Positions 1-7,988 of a stretch of DNA of 35,873 bases are shown here, piece by piece. The position numbers and the translations under genes are program-made. Position 1 is the first letter of the stretch. The number at the start of each line of letters is the position of its first letter. Under the pieces are notes generated by a model, which did no database searches, had not been told where the DNA came from, and worked only from the letters and a program-made list of their open reading frames with translations. This stretch comes from DAOTUL01 sp034437435 (GTDB taxonomy: Bacteria > Chloroflexota > Anaerolineae > Aggregatilineales > Phototrophicaceae), in contig CAYQJO010000011.1 in NCBI GenBank assembly GCA_964417785.1, positions 1 through 35,873 of the forward strand, read 5' to 3'.

Positions 1-2
1 TC

Positions 3-733
3 ATCCAATCCATTCTGCCGCTTGACCTGGACGAACACATTACAGCAGTCCTGCCGGTATCGTCCTTCGAGCAGGAGGGTTGTACTTCGTCATGGCGACC
101 AAGCACGGGCGCATCAAGCGCGTGCATCTGCAAGAGTTCGCTGATGTGCGCCCCAGCGGTCTGATCGCCATGAGCCTGAACGAGGGCGATTATCTCGGAT
201 GGGTGGAATACAGCAACGGCGAGCAAGACATTTTGATGGTCACCGAGAACGGCCAGAGTATCCGCTTTCACGAAGACGAAGTGCGCGTCATGGGACGGCA
301 GGCCGGTGGCGTGAATGCCATCAAGATGGTTGCCGATGACCGCGCCGCCGGGATGGATGTCATTCTGCCCGACCACTCGCATATCCTTGTTGTCACACGC
401 GGCGGATTTGGCAAGCGCACACCGGTAGATGAGTATTCACGCCAGAGCCGCTATGGCATGGGCATTCGAACACTGGCCCGCAACCAGCGCACCGGCCCGA
501 TTGTCGCCATGTCGGCCACATCGGAAGGCGAGGAAATCCTGATGATTACCCGCGATGGCGTGGTCCTGCGCACAACTCTGGAGGACATCCGCGAGACCGG
601 ACGCAGCACCCAGGGCGTGACATTGGTCAATCTCGGCAACGGCGATGAGGTCGTCGGTCTGACCGTACTCAAGAACAAACCCGAAACAGCCGACATCGCA
701 GCCAGCAACGGGAAAGCACACAGTGAAGCTTAA
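3..733 (+). CDS. gyrA: DNA gyrase subunit A, C-terminal part (5' end outside window, apparent frameshift)
   Basis: This is the DNA-wrapping beta-pinwheel end of a type IIA topoisomerase A subunit. Repeated blade signatures are visible, such as RQAGGVNAIKM and STQGVTLVNL, each followed by a 'GDEVVGL'-type strand. Positions 3-80 read in one frame as LPLDLDEHITAVLPV, typical of the blade before the segment YFVMATKHGRIKR, but that segment is read in another frame starting at about 80. Adding one G to the GGG run at 77-79 would join the two as ...EGLYFVMAT..., so a homopolymer undercall is the simplest explanation. The downstream frame can be read alone from a TTG at 80 (217 aa), but a free-standing C-terminal half is less likely. 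ParC cannot be excluded because the gyrase-specific box lies outside the window. The last 11 bp overlap the next gene. Confidence 0.8.
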
Positions 734-1577
734 ATACGGTCTGCATCTGCCCAATTTCGGACCATTTGGCTATGCCCGGCAGGTAGCTGATCTGGCTGCC
801 ATTGCCGAGTCCGCTGGATGGAATGGCCTGTTCATCTGGGATCACGTCACCCGTGTTCCCGCCGCCGGTGCAGTGGTCGATCCCTGGATCGCGCTGACCG
901 CCGCCGCCATGACCACCGAGCATCTGCAACTCGGCACCATGATTACACCGCTGCCGCGCCGCCGTCCCTGGATGGTAGCCCGGCAGGCGGCTTCCCTCGA
1001 CCAACTCTCCAACGGACGGTTTATTCTGGGTGTGGGCATTGGCAGCGGACGCGCCGTCGAGTGGGATCACTTCGACGAAGAATTGGACCCGCACAAACGG
1101 GCGCAAATGCTGGATGAGGCACTCGACATCCTGGTCGGTTTGTGGACCGGGGAACCATTCAGCTACCAGGGAAAGCATTATACGGTCAAAGAAAGCCAGT
1201 TCATCCCACCACCGGCACGGCGCATCCCTATCTGGGTCGCTGGAATCTGGCCCAACAAAGCACCCTTCCGCCGGGCAGCCCGCTGGGATGGGGTTTACCC
1301 GCTGCGGGCATCGCAGGTCCCACCAACCGACGACGAATACCGCATGATGCTGGCCTATATCGACCAGCATCGTAACGATGATGAACCATTCGATGTGGCC
1401 TATATCGGTTCATCGTTTAACAACGCAGTCCGGGTCGCCCCCGGCACCACCTGGTGGTTTGAGGACATCAACCCGGAACGCTTCGGCGCATCCTGGGATG
1501 CAGAATGGCCGCTGGAAACTATGATCGACCACATCCAGCGCGGACCACCAGCTATTCCAGACGAATACGCGGGTTGA
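723..1577 (+). CDS. LLM-class flavin-dependent oxidoreductase
   Basis: This 284-residue protein belongs to the bacterial luciferase-like family, which uses FMN or F420 in a TIM-barrel fold. Family features are the N-terminal strand KYGLHLPNFGPFG, the segment GLFIWDHVT near residue 40, the conserved run RQAASLDQLSNGRFILGVGIG near residues 88-108 and the region LDILVGLWTGEPFSYQGKHY near residues 137-156. The start is a GTG inside the end of gyrA (11-bp overlap), with GGGAAAG a little upstream, so translation is probably coupled to gyrA. The substrate cannot be told from sequence. Its 3' end overlaps the convergent permease gene by 26 bp, and the reading frame ends normally with IQRGPP and a short tail. 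Confidence 0.85.
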   Translation: MKLKYGLHLPNFGPFGYARQVADLAAIAESAGWNGLFIWDHVTRVPAAGAVVDPWIALTAAAMTTEHLQLGTMITPLPRRRPWMVARQAASLDQLSNGRFILGVGIGSGRAVEWDHFDEELDPHKRAQMLDEALDILVGLWTGEPFSYQGKHYTVKESQFIPPPARRIPIWVAGIWPNKAPFRRAARWDGVYPLRASQVPPTDDEYRMMLAYIDQHRNDDEPFDVAYIGSSFNNAVRVAPGTTWWFEDINPERFGASWDAEWPLETMIDHIQRGPPAIPDEYAG

Positions 1578-2499
1578 GCAGACCATAAAGCACGTCGGCG
1601 ACCAGATTCGCCAGTGCAAAGAAAAGGATAATCAACATCACAATGGCCTGGATCAACGGGATATTTTTGCCAGTGACGGCCACCACCAGTTCCCGTCCCA
1701 GTCCCGGATAGTTGAAGACCTGCTCAATCACCACCAGCCCACCGATCAGCCAGCCGATACTGATGGCGATCACGGTGATGGTCGGCAGTAAGGCGTTGCG
1801 CAGCACATGCTTGAAGATCACCTGATAGCCGGGAATGCCTTTCAGTGTTGCCGTGCGTACATACGGTTTCTTCAACTCATCAATCACGCCGGCCCGTGTC
1901 ATACGCGCCACATAGGCCAGCAGCACCAGCGTCGCTGTGAGTGCTGGCAGCATCAGAATCTCGATCCACCCACCGAGGGTCATGTCGTCTGTCACAAACG
2001 ACGTCGACGGGAGCAGATCGAGTGAGTGTGACAACACATTGATGAGAATTACACCGGTGACAAACTCCGGCAAACCGACCACCGCCAGCGAAAACACCGA
2101 GATGATGTTATCGATCCAGCTTCCCTCGTTCAACGCTGCTGCCACCCCCAGAAAGACCGACAACGGCACACTGATAAGCAGCGTCATGCCCGCCAGACGC
2201 AGCGTGTTAACCAGCCGCTCCGAGACGTGCGACCGGATGTCAAAGCCGCCCCGGTCGAATGACTCGCCCCAATCACCGGTGATAAAACCACTCAACCAGT
2301 TGACATACTGCTGCGGTACCGGATCGTTCAGACCGTTTTGTTCGCGGAACTCCTCCACAGCCACATCGGATGCCCCACGCCCCAGCGTCAATCGAGCGAT
2401 GTCGCCGGGCAGCAGTTGTGTCAATCCGAAAATGATGACCGATGTCACCAGCAGCGTGACAATCAACAGCAGAACCCGCCGGACAATATAGCGGATCAT
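1552..2499 (-). CDS. Family-5 ABC importer permease, DppB/OppB-like
   Basis: Integral membrane subunit of a peptide- or nickel-type ABC importer, 315 residues. The N-terminus MIRYIVRRVLLLIVTLLVTS and the motif TQLLPGDIARLTLG are typical of DppB-type permeases. The segment YVRTATLKGIPGYQVIFKH, followed by RNALLP, is the EAA-like loop that contacts the ATPase. The C-terminal signature LVADVLYGLLNPRIRLE is also diagnostic. It is the last gene of the operon that starts with the binding protein at 7048. Its ATG overlaps the stop of the ATPase gene by 4 bp (ATGA), implying coupled translation. Placing this subunit last, after the ATPase, is unusual because dppB normally follows the binding-protein gene directly. 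Confidence 0.92.
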   Translation of the reverse strand: MIRYIVRRVLLLIVTLLVTSVIIFGLTQLLPGDIARLTLGRGASDVAVEEFREQNGLNDPVPQQYVNWLSGFITGDWGESFDRGGFDIRSHVSERLVNTLRLAGMTLLISVPLSVFLGVAAALNEGSWIDNIISVFSLAVVGLPEFVTGVILINVLSHSLDLLPSTSFVTDDMTLGGWIEILMLPALTATLVLLAYVARMTRAGVIDELKKPYVRTATLKGIPGYQVIFKHVLRNALLPTITVIAISIGWLIGGLVVIEQVFNYPGLGRELVVAVTGKNIPLIQAIVMLIILFFALANLVADVLYGLLNPRIRLE

Positions 2500-4553
2500 T
2501 TTTCGACCTCCATCCCCGATTGCAGTTCGACCAACTCGTCGATGGGGATATGGCAGCGGATGGCATGACCGTCACTGGTTTCGCGCCAGGGCGGGTCTTC
2601 GTCTTCACAGATGGCTCCAATTTTGCGCGGGCAGCGGGTGTGGAAACGACAGCCGGTCGGGATGTTCCGCGCACTGGGGACATCGCCCTCCAGGCGAATC
2701 GAGCCACCGCACACGGTTGGATCGGGGACAGGAATTGCAGAAACTAACGCTTCGGTATAAGGATGCGATGGGGCGTCATACACCCGGTCGCTCGGCCCCT
2801 CTTCGACAATCTGGCCCAGGTACATCACGGCGATCCAGTCCGCCAGATAGGCGACCACATCCAGGTCGTGTGAAATCAGCAGATAGGATGCGCCCTTCTG
2901 CGCCCGCAGGTCCTTGAGCAGGTTCAGGATCACCGCCTGTACCGACACATCAAGCGACGAGGTCGGTTCATCGGCCACCACCAGCGCCGGATCGGCGGCA
3001 AAAGCACGGGCGATAGCAATCCGCTGTTTCTCGCCGCCGCTCAACTCGGATGGATAGCGGTAGGCATAGTCGGGTGTCAACCGCACCGATTCCAGCAGTT
3101 CGATCACCCGATCATTGATTTCCTGCCGCGTCATCTTCTGATTGCTCAACTGTGACAGCGTGCGAGCAAGTGCCTGGCCGACACTGTGATAGGGGTTGAG
3201 CGCATCGTTCGGGTTCTGGAACACCATGCGCAGTTCGCGCAGCACCTCACGCGAGCGTTCGCCCAGGTTATTACTGATTTGCATGTCGAGCAGGTCCATT
3301 TCGCCACGATCCGCTGTATACAGCGCCACAATACAGCGGGCGACCGTCGTCTTACCGCTGCCGCTCTCACCGACGAGACCGAATGTAGACCGGGCGTTGA
3401 TCGAGATCGACACATCATCCACCGCACGAACCGGCGTGAACGGTCGTCCGAGCAGGCGGTCCAGCAATCCCTGCGAGCCAAACCGTTTCTCAACATTTCT
3501 GGCCGCCATGACCAGTTGCCTGTGCGGCGGCGCACTGACATTGGCCGCTTCAGGCCCCTGCTTCAGGCTCAACTCACCGCTGGCAATCTCCGGCCAGCGC
3601 CAGCAGCGCACCATATGATCGTCACCGGCTGACTCCAATGGCGGTTTCTCCGCGTGGCACTTCTCAATAGCAACCGGACAGCGTGAGGCAAAAACGCAGC
3701 CTGATGGCCGCTCATCCAGCGAGGGGGCCACGCCTTCGATGGTGGGCAGACGAGTCTCGCTGCCTTCGGTATGACGCGGCAGACTCGCCAGTAAACCAGC
3801 GGTGTAGGGGTGCAGCGGCTGGCTGAACAAGTTGTTCACGGCGGCGCTTTCCATCACTTCACCACCGTAAAGCACCGTCACGCAGTCACAAAGCTGCGCC
3901 ACTGTCCCCAGGTCATGCGAGACATACAGCGCCGCCGCGTGATTATCGTGAATCAATTCACGGAACAAATCGAGAATCACTGCCTGGGTCGTCACATCGA
4001 GCGCCGTCGTCGGTTCATCTAAAACCAGCAGTTTCGGCTGTGTACTCAGCGCCATCGCAATCATCACCCGCTGAAGCATCCCACCGCTCAACTGGTGCGG
4101 ATAACGCCGGGCCACATCCTCCGGGTCAGCGATCTTGACCCGTTTGAGCATCTCAACCGCCCGCTGGTGCGCCTCCTGCTGGCTGTGACCTTCGTGGCGA
4201 CGTGTGATCTCACCAATCTGGTTACCTATGGTGTATGCAGGATTCAACGAAGCCAGCGGGTCCTGTGGTACCAGGTTGATCTGGCTGCCCCAGATACCGC
4301 GCATCTCTTTCACCGACTTGTCCACCAGGTCTTCGCCGTTGAACAAAATGTTGCCGGATCGTACCCGTCCGTTCTGCGCCAGATACCGCATCAACGCCAG
4401 CGCCAGTGTCGATTTGCCGCTGCCACTTTCACCTACCAGGCCGTGTATTTCCAGCGGCCTGATGGTCAACGACACATCATGGATCACATTGAGCCATGTC
4501 TTGTTGAGGCGATAATCGATGAAGACATTCTCAGCCTGTATGATGGGGTTCAT
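2496..4553 (-). CDS. Fused double ATPase of a family-5 ABC importer (DppD-DppF fusion)
   Basis: A single 685-residue chain carries both nucleotide-binding domains that are separate proteins in Dpp/Opp systems. Domain 1 has Walker A GESGSGKST (about 41-49), signature LSGG (155-158) and Walker B LLVLDEP (175-181). It is followed by the oligopeptide-type zone with GCVFASRCP (285-293). Domain 2 has GESGSGKTT (395-403), LSGGEKQR (504-511), LVVADEP (524-530) and GCRFHTRCP near the C-terminus. Both halves keep all catalytic motifs, so both sites look active. I chose the ATG at 4553 over the upstream in-frame ATG at 4574. It has GGAGG five bases upstream and sits one base after the stop of the preceding permease gene, whereas the longer form would overlap that gene. 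Confidence 0.93.
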   Translation of the reverse strand: MNPIIQAENVFIDYRLNKTWLNVIHDVSLTIRPLEIHGLVGESGSGKSTLALALMRYLAQNGRVRSGNILFNGEDLVDKSVKEMRGIWGSQINLVPQDPLASLNPAYTIGNQIGEITRRHEGHSQQEAHQRAVEMLKRVKIADPEDVARRYPHQLSGGMLQRVMIAMALSTQPKLLVLDEPTTALDVTTQAVILDLFRELIHDNHAAALYVSHDLGTVAQLCDCVTVLYGGEVMESAAVNNLFSQPLHPYTAGLLASLPRHTEGSETRLPTIEGVAPSLDERPSGCVFASRCPVAIEKCHAEKPPLESAGDDHMVRCWRWPEIASGELSLKQGPEAANVSAPPHRQLVMAARNVEKRFGSQGLLDRLLGRPFTPVRAVDDVSISINARSTFGLVGESGSGKTTVARCIVALYTADRGEMDLLDMQISNNLGERSREVLRELRMVFQNPNDALNPYHSVGQALARTLSQLSNQKMTRQEINDRVIELLESVRLTPDYAYRYPSELSGGEKQRIAIARAFAADPALVVADEPTSSLDVSVQAVILNLLKDLRAQKGASYLLISHDLDVVAYLADWIAVMYLGQIVEEGPSDRVYDAPSHPYTEALVSAIPVPDPTVCGGSIRLEGDVPSARNIPTGCRFHTRCPRKIGAICEDEDPPWRETSDGHAIRCHIPIDELVELQSGMEVEK

Positions 4554-4554
4554 A

Positions 4555-5448
4555 TCAGCCTCCGGTATCGCCATCGTAACGGAATATGTAGCGCAGACCG
4601 TCGGCCATCAAATTGACCCCGACGACCAGCAGCGCAATGGCACCCGCTGGTGCATACAGAGTCAAAGGAGCGCGGTTGACGGTACTGCGGGCGACCTCGA
4701 CCATACGGCCCCAGTCGGGCGACGGTGGCTGCACCCCCAGGCCCAGGAATCCGAGTGAGGCGATCAAGAAGATGGCATAAGAGAAGCGCAGAGCGCCTTC
4801 GACCGCCAGCGCAGGCAGCACCGCCGGGAATATCTCGCGTGACAGAATATACAGCGTTGATTCGCCGCGCAGTTTAGCCGCTTCCACATAACCCAGGCTG
4901 CGGACATTCAATGTAGCGCTGCGGATCACCCGTGTCACAATCGGAACATAGAGCAGCACCACCACCAGCACAATCCCGACGTCGGACGGTCCAAGCGTTC
5001 CCAGCATCACCAGCGCCAACACCAGCGCCGGTATCGACAACAGACTGTCGAGGATGCGCGAGGCGATTTCATCCAACCAGCCACCGACATAGCCCAGGGT
5101 CAACCCAAACGCTGCACCGATGAAAATCGAGAGGGTTGTCGCAATACCGGGCAAAATAATAATCTCGCGTGCGCCCCAGATCACGCGGCTGAACACATCG
5201 AAGCTGTCGCCATCGGTGCCAAATATATGATCCGCCGACGGCGGCGCATAGCGCAGGCGTTGCCCATCTGCATCACGCACCACCTCGCGGTATCCATAAG
5301 GTGCTATCGCCGGGCCGAATATCGCCAGCAGCACAAAGATCAGCACAATGATCGTACCCGCCAGCGACAGTGGGCGACGTGCGAGCTTACGAAACACTTC
5401 AAACAACTGCGTCAACAGGCCAGGCCGTATCACATTTTCGTTTGTCAT
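4555..5448 (-). CDS. Family-5 ABC importer permease, DppC/OppC-like
   Basis: Second membrane subunit of the importer, about 298 residues. DppC features are the N-terminal cytoplasmic stretch and first helix LAGTIIVLIFVLLAIFGPAI, the conserved HIFGTDGDSFDVFSRVIWGA segment, the EAA loop GYVEAAKLRGESTLYILSRE and the late motif FLGLGVQPPSPDWGRM. I start it at the ATG at 5448 (MTNENVIRPG), which has AGGA eight bases upstream. A reading frame stays open up to 5499, but that extension crosses the base of the intercistronic hairpin at 5470-5493 and gives a non-typical N-terminus. The gene follows the binding-protein gene by about 60 bp. Confidence 0.92.
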   Translation of the reverse strand: MTNENVIRPGLLTQLFEVFRKLARRPLSLAGTIIVLIFVLLAIFGPAIAPYGYREVVRDADGQRLRYAPPSADHIFGTDGDSFDVFSRVIWGAREIIILPGIATTLSIFIGAAFGLTLGYVGGWLDEIASRILDSLLSIPALVLALVMLGTLGPSDVGIVLVVVLLYVPIVTRVIRSATLNVRSLGYVEAAKLRGESTLYILSREIFPAVLPALAVEGALRFSYAIFLIASLGFLGLGVQPPSPDWGRMVEVARSTVNRAPLTLYAPAGAIALLVVGVNLMADGLRYIFRYDGDTGG

Positions 5449-5469
5449 AGGGGAAATCCTTACGGGAAC

Positions 5470-5493
5470 GCGGACTGCCGTATGGCAGTCCGC
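5470..5493 (-). promoter_or_regulatory. Intercistronic stem-loop after the binding-protein gene
   Basis: A perfect 10-bp stem (GCGGACTGCC paired with GGCAGTCCGC) with a GTAT loop lies between the binding-protein stop at 5510 and the permease start at 5448. No T-run follows on the minus strand, so it is unlikely to stop transcription fully. Hairpins here commonly protect the 3' end of the binding-protein message and so raise its level relative to the permeases; that role is inferred. Confidence 0.6.
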
Positions 5494-5509
5494 CCGCAAG
5501 CAAGATAGG

Positions 5510-7048
5510 TTATTCCACCATCACACCGCGAAAATCGGTCTGACCGGGGAATGGGTGCATCTCCAAACCCTCAACGTTCGTGCGCACTGCACCGATCATT
5601 GACGAGAACCAGGGGATGATGATAGGACCGCGATCCGCGAAAATCTCAGCGATCTGGCTGTAAATCTCAGCGCGTGCTTCGGTGTCTGCCGTTACACCCG
5701 CCTCGGCTACCAGCGCATCCATTTCGGCGTCGGAGAAGTGAGTCTCGTTAAAAATGCCACCGGTGACATATGCCTCGGTGAGCAGACTCTGCGGCACCGG
5801 GCGGTCGCCCCAGCCGGTAATGCCCAGATCAACCGTCAGCCACTCATTGTTGGCATAGTAAACACCTTCCGGACGCATCAGAATTTCTACATCAATGCAG
5901 CCCTGCTCCCACTGCGATTGCAGCGCGGTACCCAGGCGCTCATAGGTGCCGTCAAAGGCATCCACCACATAGAATTCCGACGATAGACGTTCCTCGCCGG
6001 TCGCCTCCTGGATCAACTGGCAGGCCAACTCCGGATCAAAACCTGCGGTATCGATGCTTTCCGCGAAGAAATCGCTGTACAGCGGGCCAATGGGGTCGTT
6101 GTTGCCCAGCACGCCAAAGCCTTCCTGGACCGTCGCCAGCAGTTCCACCCGATCGGTCGCCAGCTTGAAGGCTTCACGGATGCGCGGGTCTTCGCCCAGG
6201 CTGCCCTCATCCGAGCGAATACGGATCACCGGGTGCTGGTTGGTGGGAATGGTGAGAATTTCAATCCCATCTTCACCTTCCAGGTTGAATACCTGATCCG
6301 GACTCAGCTTAAACAGGAAATCGACCTGACCGGCACGCAGCGCTTCAACCTGGGTCTGGGAGTCCTCAATGAACAGGAAAACAACCTGATCCAACTGCGG
6401 CTCGCCCTCGATCCAGTAGTTCTCGTTGGCGGTGAACACCGCACGCTCACCGGCGCTGTAGTCGCTCAATACGAACGGCCCGGTGCCATTGACATTCGCC
6501 ACATCAGCCGGGTTTTCCGTACCATCCTTCAGAATCACGGCAAAGCGCGATCCGACACCGTACAGGAAGTCCGCGTTGCGCTCCGGCAGCGCGAATTCGA
6601 CGGTCAGATCATCTACAGCGGTTACTTCAAAATCACCCAGCAAGCTCATGGCTGGTGATTCCAGTTCCTTAAGCCGGTTAAACGTAAACACCACATCGGC
6701 TGAGGTAAAAGGCGACTCATCGTGGAATGTCACACCGTCCACGAGACTGAACGTGTAAGTCAAACCATCTTCACTGATGGCCCATTCATTGGCGAGATTG
6801 GGGGCGAGTGAGCTATCGGGACGGGTTTCGATTAAGTAGTCATAGATAGTGCGGTTGAACAGGACTTCGGGGTCATTGCTGCCTGTCGCTGGATCGAGAT
6901 TGACCGGGGAATTCATGCCAACACGCAGAACGGATTCGCCATCCTGCGCCATCACCACACCTGAAATCAGAATCAGTAAGATGGCAGTTGTGAACATGAT
7001 ACGGCTGATGCCACTTCTGCCGAACAAATGTGAGTTATTCAAAAACAT
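5510..7048 (-). CDS. Family-5 ABC substrate-binding protein (peptide/nickel type)
   Basis: Extracytoplasmic binding protein of the importer, 512 residues, SBP_bac_5 family. It carries a signal peptide with a hydrophobic stretch at about 18-33 and a likely cleavage after VMA (residue 34). There is no lipobox cysteine, so membrane attachment is not obvious. The mature start has the family pattern VNLDPATGSNDPEVLFNRTI, followed by LAPNLANEWAISEDGLTYTF and the substrate-lobe motif NGTGPFVLSDY. The ATG at 7048 is chosen because GGAGG lies four bases upstream; an in-frame TTG at 7072 lacks such a site. It is the first gene of the operon: binding protein, permease, fused ATPase, permease. The ligand cannot be assigned from sequence. 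Confidence 0.92.
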   Translation of the reverse strand: MFLNNSHLFGRSGISRIMFTTAILLILISGVVMAQDGESVLRVGMNSPVNLDPATGSNDPEVLFNRTIYDYLIETRPDSSLAPNLANEWAISEDGLTYTFSLVDGVTFHDESPFTSADVVFTFNRLKELESPAMSLLGDFEVTAVDDLTVEFALPERNADFLYGVGSRFAVILKDGTENPADVANVNGTGPFVLSDYSAGERAVFTANENYWIEGEPQLDQVVFLFIEDSQTQVEALRAGQVDFLFKLSPDQVFNLEGEDGIEILTIPTNQHPVIRIRSDEGSLGEDPRIREAFKLATDRVELLATVQEGFGVLGNNDPIGPLYSDFFAESIDTAGFDPELACQLIQEATGEERLSSEFYVVDAFDGTYERLGTALQSQWEQGCIDVEILMRPEGVYYANNEWLTVDLGITGWGDRPVPQSLLTEAYVTGGIFNETHFSDAEMDALVAEAGVTADTEARAEIYSQIAEIFADRGPIIIPWFSSMIGAVRTNVEGLEMHPFPGQTDFRGVMVE

Positions 7049-7082
7049 TATGCCTCCAAACCGATGTAACAAACATGAGAGA

Positions 7083-7124
7083 GGTATCAGGTTGATACCG
7101 TAACCGACCTCTGTTAAACAGAGG
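7083..7124 (-). promoter_or_regulatory. Twin small hairpins in the leader of the first importer operon
   Basis: Two inverted repeats sit side by side between the putative promoter and the binding-protein start: GGTATCA/TGATACC (7083-7099, 3-base loop) and CCTCTGT/ACAGAGG (7108-7124, 3-base loop). Each has a perfect 7-bp stem. They could be operators for a dimeric repressor or leader RNA hairpins. No known riboswitch class is recognised. Confidence 0.45.
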
Positions 7125-7158
7125 CGTTTTGGTTCACTTTCCTTACGAAAGCTCTTTT

Positions 7159-7167
7159 AGTGTAACA
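7159..7167 (-). promoter_or_regulatory. Possible extended -10 promoter of the first importer operon
   Basis: On the minus strand TGTTACACT gives an extended -10 element about 110 bp upstream of the binding-protein ATG. The -35 position, 17 bp upstream, reads CTGTAA and is poor. The call rests mainly on the extended -10 and the location ahead of the operon. Confidence 0.35.
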
Positions 7168-7215
7168 TTTGTGCTGGAAACTTACAGTGTTCTTACTGAG
7201 AACCCCATGAAAACC

Positions 7216-7713
7216 TTACGCTTCGTCAATGTACAGCGTGCTTTGCGCCGCCACGACGAACGTCTGGTCTACCAATGATAGCGCATAGTTGTCGCCTTCA
7301 TCGGGGTCGATCTGGTCGGGGAAGATGCGCAGTGTCACGCCACTATCAAACCGAATGCACAAATCCAGGCCGGGGCGGGTGATCTCGGCATGGGTGATGG
7401 TCTGGCCCGCCAGCGACGCGATATGGAGTGCCAGTTGCCCCCTCGGACTGCTATCATCCAACCACGTCGTCAGCACCGACTCATCGGACTCCAACCGCCA
7501 GGGGCAGTCCTCAACATATAGGATATACGTCCCTCGGAAGAAGCGTTCTTCCTCCGTGAGCTTGAAATCCGGGTGGACCATCGGCTTATCCCGCCGAATT
7601 TTGTCTCCGATTTGCAGGCTCAACAGCGATCCCACCCCGCTGATCTGTGCGCTCCAGCAGGTCAGACCGATCATATTGTTCACCGCAGTCTCAAATTCAT
7701 CAAACATATTCAC
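7216..7713 (-). CDS. Hypothetical protein
   Basis: A 165-residue soluble acidic protein that I do not recognise with certainty. It has an N-terminal segment with SAQISGVGSLLSLQIGD, then a strand-rich part with FRGTYILYVEDCPWRLES and a C-terminal part with LCIRFDSGVTLRIFPDQ. The pattern 'G-x-Y-I-L-Y-V-x-x-C-x-W-R-L' resembles small immunity- or housekeeping-type proteins of unknown function, but no named family is claimed. The start is either the GTG at 7713, which overlaps the stop of the broken upstream frame as GTGA, or the ATG at 7707; both lie downstream of GGATGAT. There are no membrane segments. Codon use and GC content look like those of neighbouring genes. Confidence 0.7.
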   Translation of the reverse strand: MNMFDEFETAVNNMIGLTCWSAQISGVGSLLSLQIGDKIRRDKPMVHPDFKLTEEERFFRGTYILYVEDCPWRLESDESVLTTWLDDSSPRGQLALHIASLAGQTITHAEITRPGLDLCIRFDSGVTLRIFPDQIDPDEGDNYALSLVDQTFVVAAQSTLYIDEA

Positions 7714-7933
7714 ATCATCCGGTAAAGCCGCCGGTTTACATACAGGACTTTGATCGGCGTCCCCGGTTCCGGCAGCGATTGATTCCGCAGGTCAGGACGG
7801 CTGCGTGTCAGTCGGTCCTCGATCTTCTCACCTGCGGGGGGTTCAAACACATAGCGCAGTTGAATTTTGTAGACTCAGCATGTGGACCGCTGCGACCCCA
7901 CCAGCGTCTTGCACCATGACAGCCGTAGATCGT
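7710..7933 (-). pseudogene. Broken small gene, DUF3592-like remnant
   Basis: Between the methyltransferase end and the gene at 7713 the minus strand shows protein-like sequence split over two frames. The downstream frame reads KIQLRYVFEPPAGEKIEDRL, later GTPIKVLYVNRRLY, and stops at 7710. That is the 'RYxFxxPxGxxxxxxxxxS...G.pVxVxYxP..P..' pattern of DUF3592-type proteins. The part before it lies in another frame (RRWWGRSGPHAEST) and would join if the TTTT run at about 7865-7868 had one more base. A further in-frame stop at about 7934-7936 leaves no complete start. It could be a decayed gene or a gene hit by sequencing errors. Family assignment is tentative. Confidence 0.35.
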
Positions 7934-7988
7934 TCAGGTAAGCCGACTCTCCGGCGACAAAATCCTCATGACGGGAGTACGCCGGTCG

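Noticed and set aside
80..733. A stand-alone GyrA C-terminal-like protein starting at the TTG at 80
   Set aside because: GyrA sequence continues upstream in another frame with only one base out of phase, so an indel in a full-length gene is simpler.
4554..4574. Longer N-terminus for the fused ATPase starting at 4574
   Set aside because: It would overlap the upstream permease gene, and the ATG at 4553 has GGAGG at the right distance and gives the usual family N-terminus.
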